Assembly (NCBI RefSeq): GCF_015687155.1 | Contig: NZ_JADPQF010000001.1 | Coordinates: 248,001 to 312,000, forward strand | Length of the DNA stretch: 64,000 nt | Reading direction: 5' to 3' | Source: Aliikangiella sp. G2MR2-5 | Lineage (GTDB): Bacteria > Pseudomonadota > Gammaproteobacteria > Enterobacterales > Kangiellaceae | Part shown: positions 17,625-27,123 of the stretch, one piece after another | Position numbering within the stretch: the stretch's first letter is position 1 | Layout: each line of letters starts with the position of its first letter | Notes under the pieces: model-generated | The model's input: only the letters and a program-made list of their open reading frames with translations | What the model was told of the DNA's origin: nothing | The model's database searches: none | Made by a program: the position numbers and the translations under genes

Positions 17625-17763
17625 AACTCCTTAATCTTCGTTAGGTCAGAATTTTGGCTTTCCTTTGCCAAGTTTTTATTCGCAAGCCAGATTTTTGACT
17701 ATACTTTTCTTAATGCCCCTGTAACTCTTTGAAATACAGAGTTTTATTCTTATAAAGCTTGTA

Positions 17764-17779
17764 TGGTATGAGTTTTGCA
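17764..17779 (+). promoter_or_regulatory. Sigma-54-type promoter upstream of fliL
   Basis: TGGTATGAGTTTTGCA has GG (17765-17766) and GC (17777-17778) separated by 10 bases and a TTGCA -12 element; two pyrimidine changes in the -24 element weaken the match. It would start transcription near 17790, giving a leader of about 160 bases to fliL. Confidence 0.5.
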
Positions 17780-17948
17780 TTTTATCTATTGCTTATATTT
17801 AAAGGTAAATTGAATCAATCAATAAATTGGCGTTAGATAAATCGGCAGTTGGTTAACCAGAGGCTCAAAATAGCCGAACTCAACGGTTTTTGAGCAGTTT
17901 AAGTATGGTTTTAATTCCGAATAAATGACGAACAATTTAGGAGTGTTC

Positions 17949-18452
17949 ATGGCAAACGAAGATCAAGACCTGGAACTCGATATCGAAGAAGATGAGTCGG
18001 GTGGGTTGAGCAAAAAATTTATTCTTATCGGTGCAGCAGCTGTTTTGCTCATTGGTGCCGGCGTTGCTGCATATTTTATTTTTGCTGGCGGCTCAGGTGA
18101 TGAAGTGGAAGAAGCCGCAGAAGAAGTGAAGCTTCCCGCTCAATATGTAGCTGTACCAGAGGCTATAACTTCAAATATTGCCGGGAAGCGAAAGAATCGA
18201 ACAGTTCAAATCAAGATGTCATTTATGGTTAGAGGCGACGATGCGGTGAAGTCAGTTAAAGATCATATGCCAAGATTGAAAAACGACGTTTTAATGCTGG
18301 TTAGTCAGCAATCTGCCGATGAGCTAAGAACGCCGGAAGGTAGAGTGGCTTTACAGCAAAAGTCTCTTGAAACAGTACAGGCTTCGCTGACAACTTTAGT
18401 CGGAGAACCGCTGGTTGAAAAGGTGCTTTTTATTAGTTTTGTTATGCAGTGA
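17949..18452 (+). CDS. fliL: Flagellar basal body-associated protein FliL
   Basis: FliL surrounds the stator and supports torque at the basal body. The 167-residue product has an acidic cytoplasmic N-terminus, one membrane helix (about 24-46, FILIGAAAVLLIGAGVAAYF) and a periplasmic stomatin-like domain that ends FISFVMQ. The ATG at 17949 is preferred because TAGGAG lies 5 bases upstream. fliM follows 6 bases later. Confidence 0.93.
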   Translation: MANEDQDLELDIEEDESGGLSKKFILIGAAAVLLIGAGVAAYFIFAGGSGDEVEEAAEEVKLPAQYVAVPEAITSNIAGKRKNRTVQIKMSFMVRGDDAVKSVKDHMPRLKNDVLMLVSQQSADELRTPEGRVALQQKSLETVQASLTTLVGEPLVEKVLFISFVMQ

Positions 18453-18458
18453 GCGAAT

Positions 18459-19457
18459 ATGTCAGATTTATTAAGCCAAGACGAAATTGATGCGCTACTT
18501 CATGGTGTAGATGATGGTGATATCGATGTTGAGGAAGACTCGCTTGATCCCTCCGAAGCTCGTCCTTATGACTTTTCTTCACAAGACAGAATCGTACGTG
18601 GGCGTATGCCCTCGCTGGAAATGGTGAATGAGCGTTTTGCACGGCACATGCGAATTAGTCTATTTAACATGATGAGACGCAGTGCTGAAATTTCTGTAAA
18701 TGGCATTCAGATGATTAAATTCAGTGAATATGTTCATAGTCTGTTTGTTCCAACTAGTCTGAATATGGTTAAGATAAAACCGTTAAGAGGGACTGCTCTT
18801 TTTACTTTGGAAGCCAAGTTGGTTTTTATTCTGGTAGATAACTTTTTTGGCGGCGATGGTCGCTTTCACGCAAAAATTGAAGGTAGAGAATTTACTCCAA
18901 CTGAAAGAAGAATTATTCAAATACTCTTGCAGCAGGCTTTTGTTGACTTGAAAGAAGCCTGGTCTCCAGTGATGAAAGTTGATTTTGAGTATATGGATTC
19001 TGAAGTGAATCCAGCGTTAGCAACAATAGTCAGTCCTTCAGAAGTGGTGTGTGTGTGTAGCTTCAATATTGAGCTTGATGGGGGAGGTGGCAATTTTCAT
19101 GTGACCATGCCCTATTCGATGTTAGAGCCGATTCGAGATAAGCTCGATGCGGGCATTCAAAGTGATAGAGATGATGTCGATGAGCGATGGACTGATGCAC
19201 TCAGAGAAGAGGTACTTACGGCACAGGTTGAAGTAGGTGCTTCTTTAGTAGAAACAGAAGTGAGTTTACGAGATGTAATGGAATTTAAGGAAGGTGACAT
19301 CATACCAATAGAGATGCCTGAGCATGTCACTTTAAGAGCAGCGGATACTCCTTGTTTTAGAGCTAATTATGGTACTTCCAATGGTTATCTGGCACTTAAG
19401 ATAATCGAAGAAATTTCACGTGAACATATTATGAGAACAATTATTGAGGACGAGTAA
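18459..19457 (+). CDS. fliM: Flagellar motor switch protein FliM
   Basis: FliM is the C-ring protein that binds phospho-CheY and reverses the motor. The 332-residue product begins with the CheY-binding peptide (LLSQDEIDALLHGV). The CheC-like middle domain follows (FGGDGRFHAKIEGREFTPTE), then a C-terminal SpoA domain (about 255-325). The stop overlaps the fliN ATG by one base. Confidence 0.97.
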   Translation: MSDLLSQDEIDALLHGVDDGDIDVEEDSLDPSEARPYDFSSQDRIVRGRMPSLEMVNERFARHMRISLFNMMRRSAEISVNGIQMIKFSEYVHSLFVPTSLNMVKIKPLRGTALFTLEAKLVFILVDNFFGGDGRFHAKIEGREFTPTERRIIQILLQQAFVDLKEAWSPVMKVDFEYMDSEVNPALATIVSPSEVVCVCSFNIELDGGGGNFHVTMPYSMLEPIRDKLDAGIQSDRDDVDERWTDALREEVLTAQVEVGASLVETEVSLRDVMEFKEGDIIPIEMPEHVTLRAADTPCFRANYGTSNGYLALKIIEEISREHIMRTIIEDE

Positions 19458-19840
19458 TGGCTGGTGATGACAACGAAACTGACGAATGGGCTGACGCAAT
19501 GAATGAGCAGGCTGAAGCCGAAGCGCGGGCAGCCGAAATGGAGAATTTGACTGAAGACGCTAAGCCTCAAGGACAGAATAATGAGCGACTCGACGTAATT
19601 TTGGATATTCCTGTTTCTCTTTCTATGGAAGTTGGGCGAACCCAAATACCGATACGGACTTTATTGCAATTAACTCAAGGTTCCGTTGTTGAGCTGGACA
19701 GACTTGCAGGTGAACCATTAGATGTCATGGTAAATGGAACTATGATAGCTCATGGCGAGGTGGTTGTGGTCAACGAAAAGTATGGTATTCGTCTAACGGA
19801 CGTTATGAGTCCGGCAGAAAGAATACAGAAACTAAAGTAG
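19457..19840 (+). CDS. fliN: Flagellar motor switch protein FliN
   Basis: FliN forms the lower C-ring and docks the export apparatus through FliH. The 127-residue protein has an acidic N-terminal arm and a SpoA domain (about 45-125) with the signature VSLSMEVGRTQIPIRTLLQL and ends in ERIQKLK. It lies directly between fliM and fliO. Confidence 0.97.
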   Translation: MAGDDNETDEWADAMNEQAEAEARAAEMENLTEDAKPQGQNNERLDVILDIPVSLSMEVGRTQIPIRTLLQLTQGSVVELDRLAGEPLDVMVNGTMIAHGEVVVVNEKYGIRLTDVMSPAERIQKLK

Positions 19841-19853
19841 TTAGGAGTAAGTT

Positions 19854-20306
19854 TTGGTCTTGTTTCGCGCGTATTCAACAATTGGCAAATTTGCAGGAAT
19901 CTTTTTGCTGATTTCTTCCGGATATGTGTCCTCGGCAGAAAAATTGGAGAAAGTAACTCCGGTTGATAGCTTATTGCCAATGCTATTAGGGTTGCTATGC
20001 GTTATCACAATAATTTTTTTTCTGGCCTTTCTTCTTAAGAAGCTCACCAATTTTACGCCCCAGAACAACCTGCTTAAAGTATTGGAATGCCAAAGAATTG
20101 GTCCTAAAGAAAAACTTCTAATTGTAAAAGTTCAGGATAAGCAATTACTACTTGGAGTGACCCCAAATAACATTAGCATGCTAACACAGCTGGAACATCC
20201 CATCGAGGACAAGAAAACTGTTCTGAATTTTGAAAAGATAATGCAGCAACTGGTTAAACCCTCAGCGCTTAATTTCAAGAAAAAGCAAGCGGGAGAGACT
20301 GAGTGA
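19854..20306 (+). CDS. fliO: Flagellar biosynthesis protein FliO
   Basis: FliO is a small membrane protein that helps assemble the FliP export core. The 150-residue product has an N-terminal hydrophobic segment (about 13-24), a strong membrane helix (about 43-63, [20 protein letters not shown]) and a cytoplasmic FliO domain ([20 protein letters not shown]). The TTG start at 19854 has TAGGAG 6 bases upstream. The stop overlaps the fliP ATG by one base. Confidence 0.9.
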   Translation: MVLFRAYSTIGKFAGIFLLISSGYVSSAEKLEKVTPVDSLLPMLLGLLCVITIIFFLAFLLKKLTNFTPQNNLLKVLECQRIGPKEKLLIVKVQDKQLLLGVTPNNISMLTQLEHPIEDKKTVLNFEKIMQQLVKPSALNFKKKQAGETE

Positions 20307-21040
20307 TGCGAAAGCTAATTATATTTTTTGTTCTGTTGTTCGTAATTCCAGATGTTTTTGCTGACAACGGAATTCCCGTTCTTTCAGTAGAGACCAATGA
20401 GTCAGGTAATCAGGAATACAGCATTACTTTACAAGTGCTGGGTTTGATGACATTACTGACTTTTCTGCCAGCCATTATTATGATGATGACGTCCTTTATC
20501 CGGGTTACCGTTGTTTTTGCCATTTTAAGACAGGCTTTAGGTATGCAACAAACTCCCAGTAATCAGATATTAATAGGATTAAGTCTTTTTTTGACGTTTT
20601 TTATTATGTCACCAATTATTGAGCGCGTTAATGACGAGGCGGTTCAACCTTATATTAGTGATACTATTTCTGTTACAGAAGCATTGAATAAAGCTCAGAT
20701 TCCATTTAGTGAGTTTATGCTGGAGCAGATTCGAGAAAGTGATCTGGTTCTATTTATGGATTTGTCGGGCACAGAAAAAATTGAAGAAGGTGAACTACCT
20801 CCTTTTAAGGTCCTTGTTCCTTCCTTTATTATTAGCGAATTAAAAACAGCCTTCCAAATCGGGTTTCTGCTTTTTATTCCCTTTTTGATTATCGATCTGG
20901 TTATTGCAAGTATCTTGATGGCGATGGGGATGATGATGCTGTCTCCTCTCATTATTTCTCTACCTTTTAAAATAATGTTGTTTGTTCTTGTCGATGGGTG
21001 GGCGTTGGTTGTCGGCACTTTGGCAAATAGCTTTACTTAA
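20306..21040 (+). CDS. fliP: Flagellar export gate protein FliP
   Basis: FliP forms the pentameric core of the export gate. The 244-residue product has a cleavable-type signal peptide ([19 protein letters not shown]), four membrane helices and the FliP signatures [20 protein letters not shown] and [23 protein letters not shown] at 20306 overlaps the fliO stop; a GTG one codon earlier is possible. Confidence 0.97.
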   Translation: MRKLIIFFVLLFVIPDVFADNGIPVLSVETNESGNQEYSITLQVLGLMTLLTFLPAIIMMMTSFIRVTVVFAILRQALGMQQTPSNQILIGLSLFLTFFIMSPIIERVNDEAVQPYISDTISVTEALNKAQIPFSEFMLEQIRESDLVLFMDLSGTEKIEEGELPPFKVLVPSFIISELKTAFQIGFLLFIPFLIIDLVIASILMAMGMMMLSPLIISLPFKIMLFVLVDGWALVVGTLANSFT

Positions 21041-21053
21041 GTGGAGAATACTA

Positions 21054-21323
21054 ATGAGCCCTGAAACGGTTGTTGAAGTATTTAGAAACGCACTCTACGT
21101 TATTATTTTGCTTGTTGGCGCCGTTATTACACCTGGTTTGATTGTCGGTCTTCTAGTTGCAATTTTTCAAGCTGCTACAAGTATTAACGAGCAAACTCTA
21201 TCATTTCTGCCGAGACTTCTGGTAACTCTTGCGACCATAATGTATCTGGCAAACTGGATCTTCGCGACCCTGATTGGGTTTGCACAGGAGCTCTATCTTT
21301 CTATTCCCGAAATTATCGGTTGA
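21054..21323 (+). CDS. fliQ: Flagellar export gate protein FliQ
   Basis: FliQ is an 89-residue protein, the exact family length, with two long hydrophobic helices (ALYVIILLVGAVITPGLIVG and LPRLLVTLATIMYLANWIFA) and the conserved loop FQAATSINEQTLSF between them. It packs around FliP in the export gate. GTGGAG before the ATG at 21054 serves as ribosome site, so a longer upstream reading is rejected. Confidence 0.96.
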   Translation: MSPETVVEVFRNALYVIILLVGAVITPGLIVGLLVAIFQAATSINEQTLSFLPRLLVTLATIMYLANWIFATLIGFAQELYLSIPEIIG

Positions 21324-21334
21324 CGGCTATATTA

Positions 21335-22114
21335 ATGAATATTCAAGCGGAACAAATTTTGGAAGTTATGGCAATGTACATTTTGCCATTTGCCCGTTTG
21401 TCCGGCTTTTTGATGACTATGGCATTAATCGGTTCAAAGAATGTCAGCGCGAGGTTTCGTTTATTATTTGCCTTGTCTATAACAGCGCTGGTTGCTCCAA
21501 CTCTTCCGGCAAGTCCTTCGATACCGCTTTTCGGGATTCAAGCTGCTCTGTTAGTAATTGAGCAAACAATTATTGGTGTGGTAATGGGATTTGTTTCGCG
21601 ATTACTGCTTGAAACTTTTGTAATAGGTGCACAAATTATTGCTATGCAGTCGGGATTAGGTTTTGCATCTTTAGTCGATCCGGCTAACGGAACAAATGTT
21701 CCAGCTCTTGGTCAGTTTTTTTTGATGATGTGTACCCTTCTTTTTGTTTCTTTTGATGGTCACCTGTTAATGATTCGTTTGGTTGTTGAGAGTTTCTATT
21801 CTGTACCAGTCGGGAACTCTCCTTTTTCTTATGAAATGTTCTGGCAAATTGTAAGTTGGTCTCGATGGATTTTTGCAACAGCATTGGTGATGGCTCTTGT
21901 TAGCATTGCATCGCTACTAATTGTCAACATCTCTTTTGGAGTCATGACCAGAGCCGCACCACAGATCAATGTTTTTGCAGTGGGTTTTCCGTTAACAATG
22001 GTATCAGGTTTGATTTTGATCTGGTTTACTTTGAATTTCTTTCTCCCTCATTTCGAAGCTCAAATGTCCAGAGCAACTGAATTGATGTGTGAGATGGTTG
22101 CATTGGAATGTTAA
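21335..22114 (+). CDS. fliR: Flagellar export gate protein FliR
   Basis: FliR completes the FliP-FliQ-FliR export channel. From the ATG at 21335 it has 259 residues and six hydrophobic helices, with FliR motifs such as QSGLGFASLVDPANGTNVPA and GVMTRAAPQINVFAVGFPLT. A TTG at 21320 overlapping the fliQ stop is an equally possible start and adds five residues; neither has a clear Shine-Dalgarno. flhB follows three bases after the stop. Confidence 0.95.
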   Translation: MNIQAEQILEVMAMYILPFARLSGFLMTMALIGSKNVSARFRLLFALSITALVAPTLPASPSIPLFGIQAALLVIEQTIIGVVMGFVSRLLLETFVIGAQIIAMQSGLGFASLVDPANGTNVPALGQFFLMMCTLLFVSFDGHLLMIRLVVESFYSVPVGNSPFSYEMFWQIVSWSRWIFATALVMALVSIASLLIVNISFGVMTRAAPQINVFAVGFPLTMVSGLILIWFTLNFFLPHFEAQMSRATELMCEMVALEC

Positions 22115-22117
22115 CAA

Positions 22118-23245
22118 ATGGCTGAATCTCCTGCAGGTGAACGTACAGAACAGGCGACTCCCAAGCGTCTGAAGGAAGCTCGTGAAAAAGGGCAGGTGGC
22201 GCGATCAAGAGAGTTAACTACTGCGTTATTACTTATGACTGCCTCACTTACTCTCTATGCTTTTTCGTCTAGCAGTGGAAAAGGAATTGCACAGGTAGCC
22301 AAGTCTGCATTTTCTCCTGACAGAAGAAATATTTTTCAAGCAAATCAAATGTTGCAGGCGTTGTATGAACTCATTAGTGGTGTTCTGGTTTCGGTTGCTC
22401 CCATATTTTTATTGCTTTACGCGGTTACTTTTTTATCGACCATGTTAACCGGCGGAATGACATTTAGTACGAAGGCTATGGCTCCAAAATTAGATCGAAT
22501 GTCTCCTCTAAAGGGGGTCAAACGAATGTTTGGTATGCATGCGCTTATGGAGCTGGTTAAAGCGCTTGCAAAAGTGTTCGTTGTTTTTCTTGTTGGCTTT
22601 TTGGTCATTCGTCATGTTTTCCCTGAACTAACTCAATTAGGCAACGGAGACGTGTATTCGAGTATTGGTCAGGCTATGGATCTGGTAGCACGAAGTTTCT
22701 TTTTAATTTCTCTGTCTCTTCTTGTTATCGCACTGATTGATGTACCTTATCAAATCTGGAACCATGCCAAACAACTAAAAATGACCAAACAGGAAGTCAA
22801 AGACGAATTTAAAGAAACTGAAGGTAAACCTGAAGTTAAAAGTAAAGTTCGTCAGATGCAATATGAAATGGCACACCGAAGAATGATGGAGGCCGTTCCG
22901 GATGCTGACGTTGTGGTGACTAATCCTGAACACTATTCTGTTGCGATTAAATATGATGCAATGAGGTCAAGTGCGCCAATTGTTGTTGCCAAAGGTGTCG
23001 ATGTGATTGCAATGCAAATTAGAAAAGTTGCTATCGCCAATGATGTTCCTTTGTTGGCTGCACCTCCTTTAGCCCGGGCTATCTTTCATACAACAGAGCT
23101 TGACCAGGAAATTCCTCATGGGCTGTATATGGCTGTAGCGCAGGTCTTGGCTTATGTATTCCAGTTAAATAGTTATTATCAGGGAAAAGGGGCTAAGCCT
23201 AAAACCCCCAGGAATTTACCAATACCAGAAGAGTTAAAGCATTAA
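22118..23245 (+). CDS. flhB: Flagellar export switch protein FlhB
   Basis: FlhB controls the change from hook to filament export by self-cleavage. The 375-residue product has the basic N-terminus (ERTEQATPKRLKEAREKGQV), four membrane helices and the cytoplasmic domain. The cleavage motif reads N269-P-E-H rather than the more familiar NPTH; cleavage occurs between N and P, which are kept. The C-terminal domain shows APPLARAIFHTTELDQEIPH and ends in a short basic tail. Confidence 0.97.
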   Translation: MAESPAGERTEQATPKRLKEAREKGQVARSRELTTALLLMTASLTLYAFSSSSGKGIAQVAKSAFSPDRRNIFQANQMLQALYELISGVLVSVAPIFLLLYAVTFLSTMLTGGMTFSTKAMAPKLDRMSPLKGVKRMFGMHALMELVKALAKVFVVFLVGFLVIRHVFPELTQLGNGDVYSSIGQAMDLVARSFFLISLSLLVIALIDVPYQIWNHAKQLKMTKQEVKDEFKETEGKPEVKSKVRQMQYEMAHRRMMEAVPDADVVVTNPEHYSVAIKYDAMRSSAPIVVAKGVDVIAMQIRKVAIANDVPLLAAPPLARAIFHTTELDQEIPHGLYMAVAQVLAYVFQLNSYYQGKGAKPKTPRNLPIPEELKH

Positions 23246-23290
23246 TCCAATCTAGTTTTTGATAGTTACTTTGAAATAAGAGTAGTAAAG

Positions 23291-25393
23291 ATGGCAGAAA
23301 TAGCAGGACAAAATTTATCTTCCAGAAGCCTTTCCGGATTGGGAACGCCTCTGCTATTACTCGTACTATTGGCGATGATGATTTTGCCAATGCCGACAAT
23401 CTTACTTGATATCCTGTTTACTTTTAATATTTCTTTAGCCCTGGTTGTTATTTTGGCGACTGTTTATGCAAGTCGTCCATTAGATTTTGCAGTTTTTCCA
23501 ACAATCCTATTGGTTACGACTTTGATGCGGCTAGCCCTTAATGTGGCGTCAACACGGGTGGTACTGATCAATGGTCATACCGGAGCTGGCGCTGCTGGTT
23601 CAGTCATTGAGTCTTTTGGCTCAGTGGTCATTGGCGGTAATTATGCTGTTGGTCTGGTTGTATTTGCTATTTTGGTGATTATCAACTTTGTTGTTGTGAC
23701 CAAAGGTGCTGGCAGAATTTCAGAGGTCAGTGCCAGATTTACCCTGGACGCAATGCCAGGTAAACAGATGGCAATAGATGCCGATTTAAATGCCGGGCTT
23801 TTAACACAGGAAGAAGCCAGAGAAAGACGAAAGGAAGTTGCTCAGGAAGCCGATTTTTACGGAGCGATGGATGGCGCATCTAAATTTGTTAGAGGAGATG
23901 CTGTTGCCGGCCTGCTGATACTTTTGATCAATATCCTTGGTGGTGTTGCTATTGGTATGGGACAACACGGGCTAGACTTTGCAACCGCAATGCAATTTTA
24001 CGCTTTGTTAACTATTGGTGATGGTTTGGTTGCGCAAATTCCAGCTTTGCTACTTTCTACTTCAGCTGCAATTATGGTGACCCGCCAAAATGCGGCGCAA
24101 AACATGAGCGAACAATTAGTGGCACAATTGATTCGTAATCCCAAAGCGTTATATGTATGTTCCGGAGTTCTTTTTACTATAGGCATTATTCCCGGAATGC
24201 CACATTTGGCATTTCTATTTTTAGCCGCAGCATCAGGTGGCTTAGGGTACTTGGTACAGAACAGGCAGGAAGTTGAAGAGGAAACTCGGGAACTGGTTGA
24301 AGCGCAACAACTTGAAGCGACGGAACCGGCACCTGTTAAGGAACTCTCATGGGAAGATGTACCACCAGTTGATCAAGTTGGACTTGAAGTTGGTTATCGC
24401 TTGATCCCTATGGTAGATCCCAATCAGGACGGAAAACTAATGGGACGAATAAAAGGAGTTCGAAAGAAGATTTCTCAAGAATTGGGCTTTCTCGTTTCTC
24501 CGGTTCATATTCGAGACAACCTGGAGCTTAGTCCGAATGCTTATCGAATTGCAATTTTGGGAGCTACTGTAGGTGAAGCTGAAGTTTTCCCGGACAAGGA
24601 GCTTGCGATTAATCCTGGTCAGGTTTTTGGACAACTCGATGGTATTAAGACTACCGATCCTGCTTTTGGTCTGGAAGCGATCTGGATTAATTCCGAGCAG
24701 AAGGACAATGCTCAGTCGTTAGGCTATACCGTGGTGGATGCGAGCACAGTAATTGCGACGCATTTAAGTCATTTACTACAGTCCCATGCTGCGGAGCTGT
24801 TCGGTCATGAAGAAGCGGAACAATTGTTAAAAGGTCTTGCCAAGACTGCGCCTAAACTGGCGGAGACTTTGGTTCCGGAATGTATTTCTCTGGGCGTTCT
24901 GGTTAAAGTTCTACAGAATTTATTGCTCGAGCAGGTGCCTATCAAAGACATCCGAACGATCGCCGAAACTTTGGCGGAATATTCCGGCCGCAGTCAAGAC
25001 ACCGCCATTTTAACGGCGGCAGTCAGAATCGCACTGAGCCGATTAATTATTCAAAATATCAATGGGTTACAGCCAGAAATACCCGTCGTTACACTTGCTC
25101 CTGAGTTGGAACAGATATTGCAACAATCATTAGCAGGAGATGGCAGTGACAGTGTTGGTATTGAGCCTGGTTTAGCGGATCGAATGCAAGCTTCATTAAA
25201 GTCTGTTGTTCAACAACAAGAAGCTGCAGGTCAACCGGCTATACTTTTGACCGCACCAGCACTGAGACCTTCTTTAGCTAAATTTGCTCGCTTTGGAATT
25301 AAGGGACTTCATGTATTAAGTTATCAGGAAATTCCGGACAACAAGCAGATTAAAGTAATAGCAACGGTCGGTAACACTGACAATCTCACCTGA
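23291..25393 (+). CDS. flhA: Flagellar export gate protein FlhA
   Basis: FlhA is the nonameric export gate that docks chaperone-substrate complexes. The 700-residue protein has about eight N-terminal membrane helices and the FHIPEP-family signature (TLMRLALNVASTRVVL). The cytoplasmic loop motif is GRISEVSARFTLDAMPGKQM, and a large cytoplasmic domain runs from about 345 to the end (QSLAGDGSDSVGIEPGLADR). Length and motifs are normal. flhF follows after 45 bases. Confidence 0.97.
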   Translation: MAEIAGQNLSSRSLSGLGTPLLLLVLLAMMILPMPTILLDILFTFNISLALVVILATVYASRPLDFAVFPTILLVTTLMRLALNVASTRVVLINGHTGAGAAGSVIESFGSVVIGGNYAVGLVVFAILVIINFVVVTKGAGRISEVSARFTLDAMPGKQMAIDADLNAGLLTQEEARERRKEVAQEADFYGAMDGASKFVRGDAVAGLLILLINILGGVAIGMGQHGLDFATAMQFYALLTIGDGLVAQIPALLLSTSAAIMVTRQNAAQNMSEQLVAQLIRNPKALYVCSGVLFTIGIIPGMPHLAFLFLAAASGGLGYLVQNRQEVEEETRELVEAQQLEATEPAPVKELSWEDVPPVDQVGLEVGYRLIPMVDPNQDGKLMGRIKGVRKKISQELGFLVSPVHIRDNLELSPNAYRIAILGATVGEAEVFPDKELAINPGQVFGQLDGIKTTDPAFGLEAIWINSEQKDNAQSLGYTVVDASTVIATHLSHLLQSHAAELFGHEEAEQLLKGLAKTAPKLAETLVPECISLGVLVKVLQNLLLEQVPIKDIRTIAETLAEYSGRSQDTAILTAAVRIALSRLIIQNINGLQPEIPVVTLAPELEQILQQSLAGDGSDSVGIEPGLADRMQASLKSVVQQQEAAGQPAILLTAPALRPSLAKFARFGIKGLHVLSYQEIPDNKQIKVIATVGNTDNLT

Positions 25394-25438
25394 ATTGAGT
25401 CAACCAGTTGTGGTTGATGGAAAGTAATCTAATGTGAG

Positions 25439-27001
25439 ATGACAATGAAAATCAGACGTTTCTACGGTAAAAATGTTCGAGTCGCTTTAAGAGAAGTCAC
25501 AGAAGTTTTTGGTGAAGATGCCGCGATTCTTTCCAATAAAAAAGTGCCTGGCGGAGTCGAAATTATTGCGGCACTGGATTACGATGAGTCGTTAATGCCG
25601 CAGAAAAGCAGTAAGCCGAAGAGCGCTAACCCTGATCGAGAGCAACCTCACACAAATTCTTCTGTCGATATATCTACGCAGGAAGTCACCTACCAAAGCT
25701 CACAATCGATAAATGAAGATTTAGTGAAAAAGCCGCTTGAAAGGAGTGATTACCGAAACGTTGTTCTTGAAAAAGATGAGCAGCAAACAAATCCATTCGC
25801 AAATGACCTGAAACTTGATGAAGCGCAAAATTTCTCTGGTTTTTCAGCAGGATTGGAAAAACTGGTTCAGCAATCAGTAAGCAAAAACTCTACCGCCAGA
25901 AAGGAGCCAATGAACTACGCTCAAGGTCATTTCGAGGGCCACGGGGAGGCAATTCAAAATCAGGCACGCGAGTTATTAGGAAATGGTCAGGATGATCAGG
26001 CGCAGGGATTGAGAAATTCTTATTTACCAGGATTTGAAAAAGCTTCAAAAATTGAATGGTCTATGGATCCGAGCCTTCAAGCAATGAGGGAAGAGCTGGG
26101 GATGATGCGTAGTATGATGTCTGAACAGCTAAACAGTATTAACTGGGGACGATATGCTGAAAAAAATCCTGTCAGCGCGATGATTATTCGTCGCCTGACT
26201 CGACTGGGACTTTCAAATGAAATTATCGATACGATTCTTTCAAAAGTTTCAACATTGGGAGAGATGGATACCGAGTGTGTGTGGCAACAAGTTCTTGCTG
26301 TTCTTTCCAAATCTATTCCAGTGACAGAAGATGCGTTACTTGAGAATGGTGGAGTATATGCTTTGATGGGACCTACCGGAGTCGGAAAAACAACCACTAT
26401 TGCGAAGCTGGCGGCTCGTTTTATTATTAAGCATGGTCCTGACTCCGTTGCCTTGATAACGACAGATAATTACCGAATAGGCGCTTTCGAGCAGTTGGCG
26501 ACATTTGGAAAAATTTTAAAAATTCCGACAGCTAAAGTGTCTGAGCGACATAATCTGAATAATTTGATAAAGCGAAATGCGAACAAAAAACTAATACTAA
26601 TTGATACAGCGGGTGTGAGTTCTCGTGATCCCGCAATATTTAGTCAACTTTCCTCTCTTCTGGAATCTTCTGTGGCAATTAATCGGGTTTTACTGATATC
26701 TGCGTCCTGTCAGCAGGCTGCGATTGAAAAGTCGTTTGAGCTCTTTTCTCGATTTAAGCCGCAACAGGTCATTGTTACCAAGCTTGATGAAGCAACCTCA
26801 TTAGGAGAGGTTCTAACTAGCGTTATGTCGAAAAGAATGCCGGTTGCCTATACGACTGACGGACAAAGGGTTCCGGAAGATATTCGCGTAGCCCGTAGCC
26901 ATCATTTGGTTTCAAAAGCTGTTTGGCTGGGTAACAAGTACTCGAAACAAACTGATGATTGGAGTCTGGCTCAGAACTTTCGCAAGTTGCGCTCTGCTTA
27001 G
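25439..27001 (+). CDS. flhF: Flagellar placement GTPase FlhF
   Basis: FlhF is an SRP-type GTPase that places the flagellum at the cell pole. The 520-residue protein has a variable basic B domain (about 40-210), an N domain, and a G domain with the P loop GPTGVGKTT (about 311-319). ITTDNYRIGAFEQL, LIDTAGVSSRDP and TKLDEATSLGEVL follow. Two in-frame ATGs (25439 and 25445) are possible starts; the second gives the familiar MKIRRF beginning. Its partner flhG follows. Confidence 0.96.
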   Translation: MTMKIRRFYGKNVRVALREVTEVFGEDAAILSNKKVPGGVEIIAALDYDESLMPQKSSKPKSANPDREQPHTNSSVDISTQEVTYQSSQSINEDLVKKPLERSDYRNVVLEKDEQQTNPFANDLKLDEAQNFSGFSAGLEKLVQQSVSKNSTARKEPMNYAQGHFEGHGEAIQNQARELLGNGQDDQAQGLRNSYLPGFEKASKIEWSMDPSLQAMREELGMMRSMMSEQLNSINWGRYAEKNPVSAMIIRRLTRLGLSNEIIDTILSKVSTLGEMDTECVWQQVLAVLSKSIPVTEDALLENGGVYALMGPTGVGKTTTIAKLAARFIIKHGPDSVALITTDNYRIGAFEQLATFGKILKIPTAKVSERHNLNNLIKRNANKKLILIDTAGVSSRDPAIFSQLSSLLESSVAINRVLLISASCQQAAIEKSFELFSRFKPQQVIVTKLDEATSLGEVLTSVMSKRMPVAYTTDGQRVPEDIRVARSHHLVSKAVWLGNKYSKQTDDWSLAQNFRKLRSA

Positions 27002-27123
27002 CTCAATTGGTGGCTAAACTTAATCGCAATAGGCTCAAAATGTTCTATGCTTAATAAGAGCGACAGGTAGGCTTGAAATTGTGCTTTGCAGCATGCTAGA
27101 AAACTATAAATGAGAGGCTCTAT

